Assembly: GCF_003265705.1 (NCBI RefSeq)
Contig: NW_020312785.1
Location: 128,559,024-128,623,023, forward strand
Direction of reading: 5' to 3'
From: Callorhinus ursinus
Taxonomy: Eukaryota > Chordata > Mammalia > Carnivora > Otariidae
DNA: 64,000 nucleotides
The first letter of the stretch is position 1; the number at the start of each line of letters is the position of its first letter. The notes beneath the pieces are model-generated. The model was not told the DNA's origin. It was given only the letters and a program-made list of their open reading frames with translations, and did no database searches. This document shows, one piece after another, positions 59,285 to 64,000 of this stretch. A program made the position numbers and the translations under genes.

Positions 59285-59755
59285 TTTAAGAAGATCTTGT
59301 TTTCAAGAAAGTGCCAGTCTGGTGGGATAGAACTAAATAAAAAGTAATATTTAATTGTCATGAGAAGAGAGACATAAACAAATGCTTTGGAAGGACTCTT
59401 GAAGTTCAGTTTACTACATGGTATGTTTTTATAAAGTCAGGTGAACCTTAAAAGTTACTGTTTTTTTTTTTAAGTTATTGTTTCTTAATGAAATAAGCTG
59501 ATTTTTAAAGACACTGAAAAGTATTTATGAATTTAAAACTGTCAAGATGCTGTTCCGTTTATTCACATTTTGATTGTAGAACCATTACTTTACATTTTAT
59601 ACTATTATGCTATGGAATGGTTAGCTAAGCATTTATTTTAAATACATTTATGGAGTGCTTATAAAATTTTCTGGATCGGGGAGGGGAGACAGGTAATGAA
59701 TGAAGATGAATAATTGGTCCAAGGGACCTTTGCTTTAGTTGAGGAGACTCATCTT
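59285..59755. other. Intron 3 stretch without recognised features
   Basis: Unique AT-rich DNA; nothing recognised. Confidence 0.45.
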
Positions 59756-59759
59756 TGCC

Positions 59760-60120
59760 TGTGATTAGATCCTGACATGAGTTGCATTTTATTAAACACT
59801 TCCAACTGATGTTTACATCAAGAATGACTTGAAATTGTGGGGAAGAGAGGTGATTTTGATGGAAGCAAGCTGGGCAGACATTACAGAAGTTGTGACAGGT
59901 TGCTGAGTCTTGAAGGATGATAAAAGGTCATGAAATAAGCAGTGTTTTTTCAGGTGGGGGGCTTTTAAGGCAATAGAGGATCTATGAAGTAAATAATAGG
60001 AAGATGAAACAAGGTTCTGTATAATAGGGAATAGCATGAGCAGAGTCAGAGAGATATTAATCCTGGATTTAGGGACTATCTGGTTGCCCTGTGTTTCTAG
60101 AGGTATAAGTAAGTACATGT
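59760..60120 (-). mobile_element. Possible L2 remnant, antisense
   Basis: Purine-rich wording such as 'tttattaaacacttcc', 'agcatgagcagagtcagag' resembles antisense L2; strongly diverged. Confidence 0.4.
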
Positions 60121-60246
60121 TTGTGGGGGTACTGATACAGGAGTCCCAGTAGCCAGTGTTTGAGATGCTAGTCTGTGCTGGTTAATGCAAGTGACTAGGG
60201 ATCCATAAATCAGAGAGCCTCTATTGTCAAGAAACATGTGGTCCAG

Positions 60247-60429
60247 GGACACCTGGGTGGCTCAGTCGGTTAAACGACTGCCTTTGGCTCAGGTCATGAT
60301 CCCGGAGTCCCAGGATCGAGTCCCCCATTGGGTTCCCTGCTCAGCAGGGAGTCTGCTTCTCCCTCTGACCCTCCCTCCTCTTGTGCTCTCTCACTTTCTC
60401 TCAAATAAATAAAATCTTAAAGAAAAGAA
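60247..60429 (+). mobile_element. Can-SINE, sense (type B)
   Basis: Perfect 18-bp target duplication AAGAAACATGTGGTCCAG at 60229-60246 and 60430-60447. Confidence 0.97.
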
Positions 60430-60539
60430 AAGAAACATGTGGTCCAGTGTGGGGAGTAATGATTAAAATCTAGTATATTGGCTTAAATTTATATGTTAAG
60501 TTTTATTTGACCTCATTTAAAATTCCTGTTCACAGGACA

Positions 60540-60680
60540 GGGCACCTGGGTGGCTTAGTTGGTTAAACAACCGACTCTTGATTTCGGCTCAGGTTGTGAT
60601 CCTAGGGTCGTGAGATCCAGCCCCTGCACTGGGCCTTGCTTGACTGCTTGGGATTCTTCTCCCCTTCCTCTCATTCAAGA
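60540..60680 (+). mobile_element. Can-SINE, sense, 3'-truncated old copy
   Basis: Head 'gggcacctgggtggcttagttgg' present. The body breaks off at about 60680 without an A-tail. Confidence 0.88.
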
Positions 60681-60689
60681 CACTATGTT

Positions 60690-60900
60690 GTTCTAAAGGA
60701 AATCATAGGCTGTTACAAGATTATATAGGATTGAAGGGGAGTGTTCGATCCTGGCTGGAAAGGAATGACCAGGGAGAATTTGTTGTAGGAGGCCATATGT
60801 GACCTGGATTTTGAAGGGTAAGTGGAAATTAGAGGAGAGAATGGGGGTAAGAAAAAGAGCAGTTTGAAAAGGCAAGGTATAGCCAGATTATTCTTTAAGT
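60690..60900 (-). mobile_element. Possible L2 remnant, antisense
   Basis: 'accagggagaatttgttgtagg', 'gtgacctggattttgaaggg' resembles the antisense L2 gene end; uncertain. Confidence 0.35.
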
Positions 60901-61002
60901 AGTTTTATAAAGTCTTAAAGGGAGTTAGTGACTCTGTTAGTTTCTCTCAGACATTTTTTCTTAGGCCTCATGATGTGTCAGTAAATAAATGACAATGTTT
61001 TT

Positions 61003-61205
61003 TTTCTTCAAGATTTATGTATTTATTTTAGAGAGAGAACACAAGTGGGTGGAGCGGCAGAGGGGGAGGAAGAGAGAGAAACCTCAAGCAGACTCCCTGC
61101 TGAGTGTGGAGCCAGACATGGGGCCTGATCCCAGGACCCCAAGATCATGACCTGAGCCAAAATCAAGAGTCAGTTGCCCAACCAACCGAGCCACCCAGGT
61201 GCCCC
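61003..61205 (-). mobile_element. Can-SINE, antisense, diverged
   Basis: Body with 'gaagagagagaaacctcaagcag'. Flanks AAATGACAATGTTTT (about 60987) and AAATGGCCATGTTTA (about 61207). Confidence 0.92.
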
Positions 61206-61220
61206 TAAATGGCCATGTTT

Positions 61221-62125
61221 AAAAGAAATTTGTTAATGAAAAGGATAAGCCAGCACTGCCTAAGTGGTTTATGATTTCATTTAACTTGGCCACCGTCAAC
61301 ACATCTTATTTAAAAACAATTTGTTGTGAGATAGTGAGGGACAATTTAAGGGGTAGGTTTTATTTAACTTCAAAATAGTGCAATTTAAAAGAGGTGAAAT
61401 GTAGAGGTTTACTATTTATTAAGGATACACCATATGAACAGAAAGCAAAAATTCAGGGATTTAGTGAGACAGCTAAAGGGAATTGAGAAAGACAGGTACA
61501 GAAAGAGTTAAAATAGGGAGAAATGGCATTTCCAGATAACTGACACTGGTCTGGTGGGAAGTGGTTATAGGTTTAAGTACTTTCCTTTTTTCTGTTTTAC
61601 AAAAGTATGAGCTTCTGAACATGTTACTTTTGATCACATTTAGTGTCTTCATCTTGAGTTTTAGCAGACTTAGCTTAATTTAAACTATTTTATTGTTGGA
61701 TAAATTTCCCAGTAGCTGGAAATGAAATATAGCACTCAGCTTCTGAGAGAGAATTTATTAGTAAACTTGCTTCCCCACACAAGCCTTTGAAGTTAATTCA
61801 GGAAACAGTACTGTTAGAAAAGCCAACGATGCTGCCCTTCATAAGCCTCTGTGGCAGCTGTGGGGATCATACTGTTTGCCTGCTCTTTAGAAATAAAGTT
61901 GGCACATGAGTCCGGGCTCCATAATTTTTCTTTTGTTCTTATAAAGTTCTCATTACAAAGTTCTTTTTAGTATACACCTGCTTTTATGTATATGGGAAAA
62001 TCTTTACTGAAGTTAGTTTTGTATTTATACAGTCATATTTCTGATGAAAATAATTTTTTAGCTATTTGTACATCTAGGTAAGATATTGATACTGCTGTGT
62101 CATATTGAATGGGGATTTAGATTAC
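61221..62125. other. Intron 3 stretch without recognised repeats
   Basis: Unique sequence. 61790-61910 is GC-balanced with a CAGCTG E-box at about 61855. Nothing certain. Confidence 0.45.
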
Positions 62126-62129
62126 TGTT

Positions 62130-62328
62130 TTTTTATTACTATTTTTGTAAAATATTGTATTTATTTGGGAGAGAGCGAGAGAGCGCACATGAGTGGGGTT
62201 GGGGGAAGGCAGAGGGAGAGGAAGAAGTAGACTCCTGGCTGAGCTGGGAGCCCAATGCGGGGCTCTATCCCAGGACCCCGGGATCATGACCTGAGCCAAA
62301 GGCAGACTGAGCCACCCAGGCACCCCCC
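62130..62328 (-). mobile_element. Can-SINE, antisense
   Basis: T-rich start, GA-rich body, head 'gactgagccacccaggcacc'; the 'gcttaac' block is missing. Confidence 0.92.
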
Positions 62329-62334
62329 CTGCTT

Positions 62335-64000
62335 CCTGTTTTTATTTTATCTTAAAGGATATTCCATAACAAGCTGTGTGTGTGTGCACATGCATGTGCA
62401 TGTTTATTAGTAATGTAAACTAAATACATTTCTGTGTTTTAATCTCAAACTGTATTCCTGAGGGTGTGTTACTTTATCAAGAGCATTTTAATTCTTAGTT
62501 CTAAATTATAAAAAGGGAGAAAAGTGTGATTTGTTGAGGTTATGTTAGTTTCTTTGAAAGCAATTAATAAAGTCCCTTTGAAATTATTAGGTTATATAAA
62601 TTCTTCTTTATAATACTGAATTAGGTCAGTAGCATTGCTGCATTTTTTTGTCTGAGTTTTTCCTGTATTTTAATGCAGTGCATTAGATATTGCTTTGATA
62701 TTTAGTTGTTTCCCTAGGAGCTTTATCTATGTTCTAAGGCACACATACGCTCTCACCCACACAGAAAATCACTTTCTTCTTATTACTGTCCATTTCTGTT
62801 GTTTTCCCAGAGGTTGCTAGAGTGGCATCTGGTCTAGCTTGAGTAATATGCAGGCTATTTTAGTTCCTCCTACTCATCTGTATTGTTTGATAGAACATCA
62901 GGTATTTAAAAAAGAATAGAAATCTATTTATTTGGGTGTTGCGAGTCAAGAAGGAAGTGGCACCAACTTAGTCATTTCCCTATTTTCCCATGTCAGGTCT
63001 TGGGATAGGGAGCATTTATGGAACACGTAATCCTTTCCTCTAGATGGATGTGGCTTATGGGAGTAACTCTTTTCATAACTCCTGAACCATGGCTCCTCTG
63101 TGTGGGTCTCCATCTTTCAGGAAAGGCCAAGCCAGAGCTGTAATGGTCTCAGGTTGTCATCTAAATGGGATAGATGTAATGACAATGACAGCACATGGCT
63201 CAGGCTAAGATCTTTCTTGGTGATCTTCTCCTACCCAGCACTTCTCCATCAGAGCTGGACTAGCGCTTTACTTGTCCCATGTCTCCAAATGAGACCATCA
63301 GCGGAGCTTTTATTTTTACATTTCTGTCTAAGGGCCAGTCTCATGAGTGAAGATCTGCAACAGAATAACTCTCCTGTATTTGCTTCACTGCTTTATCTTG
63401 CTTAAGGGAAGAAAAGTTTAATATATTAGGACTTTCTTCTGGTCTTTTTTTTTTTTTTTTATTCATGGTACATTTGAAGCCAAAAAATATCCAATATCTA
63501 GTCTTAGACATGTCAGCATCACTTTCATCTCTTTTTTAATTTGAACAAATACAGAAGTGTTTTGTGGAAAAATTTATAGTATACAGACTGACATTTGCTT
63601 TATCTTTCTGTATCTTCCAGGATTATAAAATTAATAATTAGAAAGGTATCTCCTATACTTGGTATAATTCCTTATGTTGCATAGTTTAGCTTTTCTTTAT
63701 TTAGTTCTGCTGCTTTCATCTGTTCAGCCACTGCCATTAAAAAGAATTCTCTTCCTGGGAGAAATGAGTATTAGAAATGGATTTAAAAAGAAAAGGCTAA
63801 TGAGAAGAGATGACAGTACATATATAACCATGTGATTGCTCTGTAAAGTGTGAATTAATTATATTGATAATGGAAGCTAAGCCTAGCACAGCAATGGGAT
63901 TGGAATGCTAGCAGCATGGAGTGGCAACTGCATGTGCACGGTTAGAGCATGTAATTGAACATACTGAAGATAAGACTAAGAGCTTACATTTTATTAGAAA
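62335..64000. other. Right end of the window: intron 3, mostly repeat-free
   Basis: A (TG)n stretch at about 62376-62403 and a T17 run at about 63446. 63090-63410 is GC-balanced and repeat-free. No exon matching the rest of the UBC domain. Confidence 0.5.

Larger units (their letters stand above)
20194..64000 (+). other. UBE2E2: UBE2E2 intron 3 (5' part; continues beyond the window)
   Basis: Starts with the consensus donor GTAAGT. No further UBC-domain exon is found in the rest of the window: nothing encodes AGPKGDNIYEW-type sequence or the HCNI/active-site region. The human gene is known to have very large introns and to span hundreds of kilobases. The intron of this gene region in humans is also a type 2 diabetes association locus (established knowledge, not visible here). 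Contents are old and young retroelements plus long unannotated stretches, listed separately. Confidence 0.85.

Overview
The window is 64 kb of nuclear DNA from a placental carnivore. The main evidence is about 44 copies of the tRNA-Lys-derived Can-SINE (SINEC) family together with carnivore-type L1 3' ends. The SINE sequences (for example 'cccctgcttgtgttccctctctcgctgtg' in type A, or 'gaagagggtcagagggagaagcagactccctg' in type B, quoted as short landmarks only) look like those of arctoid caniforms (bears, pinnipeds, mustelids) and not the dog-type SINEC_Cf. I cannot name the species from sequence alone.

There is one recognisable protein-coding gene: the 5' part of UBE2E2, on the + strand, which encodes an E2 ubiquitin-conjugating enzyme. 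Its layout is a CpG-island promoter (about 3.08-4.0 kb), a non-coding first exon ending at a donor after 3669, a 5.5-kb intron 1, coding exon 2 (9125-9308, ATG at 9133), a 10.8-kb intron 2, coding exon 3 (20143-20193), and more than 43.8 kb of intron 3 running off the right edge. Together the exons encode residues 1-75 and two bases of codon 76. These cover the disordered N-terminal extension and the start of the first helix of the UBC fold. The catalytic cysteine and most of the UBC domain lie beyond the window. No other gene, tRNA, rRNA, ERV or bacterial-type system is visible.

Region by region: 0-3 kb is upstream intergenic DNA with an antisense L2 broken by three SINEs. 3.1-4.3 kb is the promoter, exon 1 and a strongly C-rich start of intron 1. 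4.3-20 kb holds introns 1-2 with L1 remnants, MIR and a dense SINE cluster at 11.4-17.5 kb that also contains two local template-switch-like duplications. 20-64 kb is intron 3, with L1 fragments (24.3-25.8 kb, 32 kb, and a 4.3-kb internally deleted copy at 51.8-56.1 kb), L2, MIR, MER5A-like and Tigger-like fossils, and SINE clusters at 40.8-49.1 kb.

The most interesting observations are structural. First, an L1 insertion with a 16-bp target duplication carries what looks like a 3' transduction with its own AATAAA. Second, a ~265-bp segment was copied into a SINE about 1.9 kb downstream. Third, a second, 65-bp duplication sits nearby. Fourth, the 5' leader stays open in frame with the UBE2E2 start codon. 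Fifth, there are ultra-short L1 insertions. I found no convincing new biological system.
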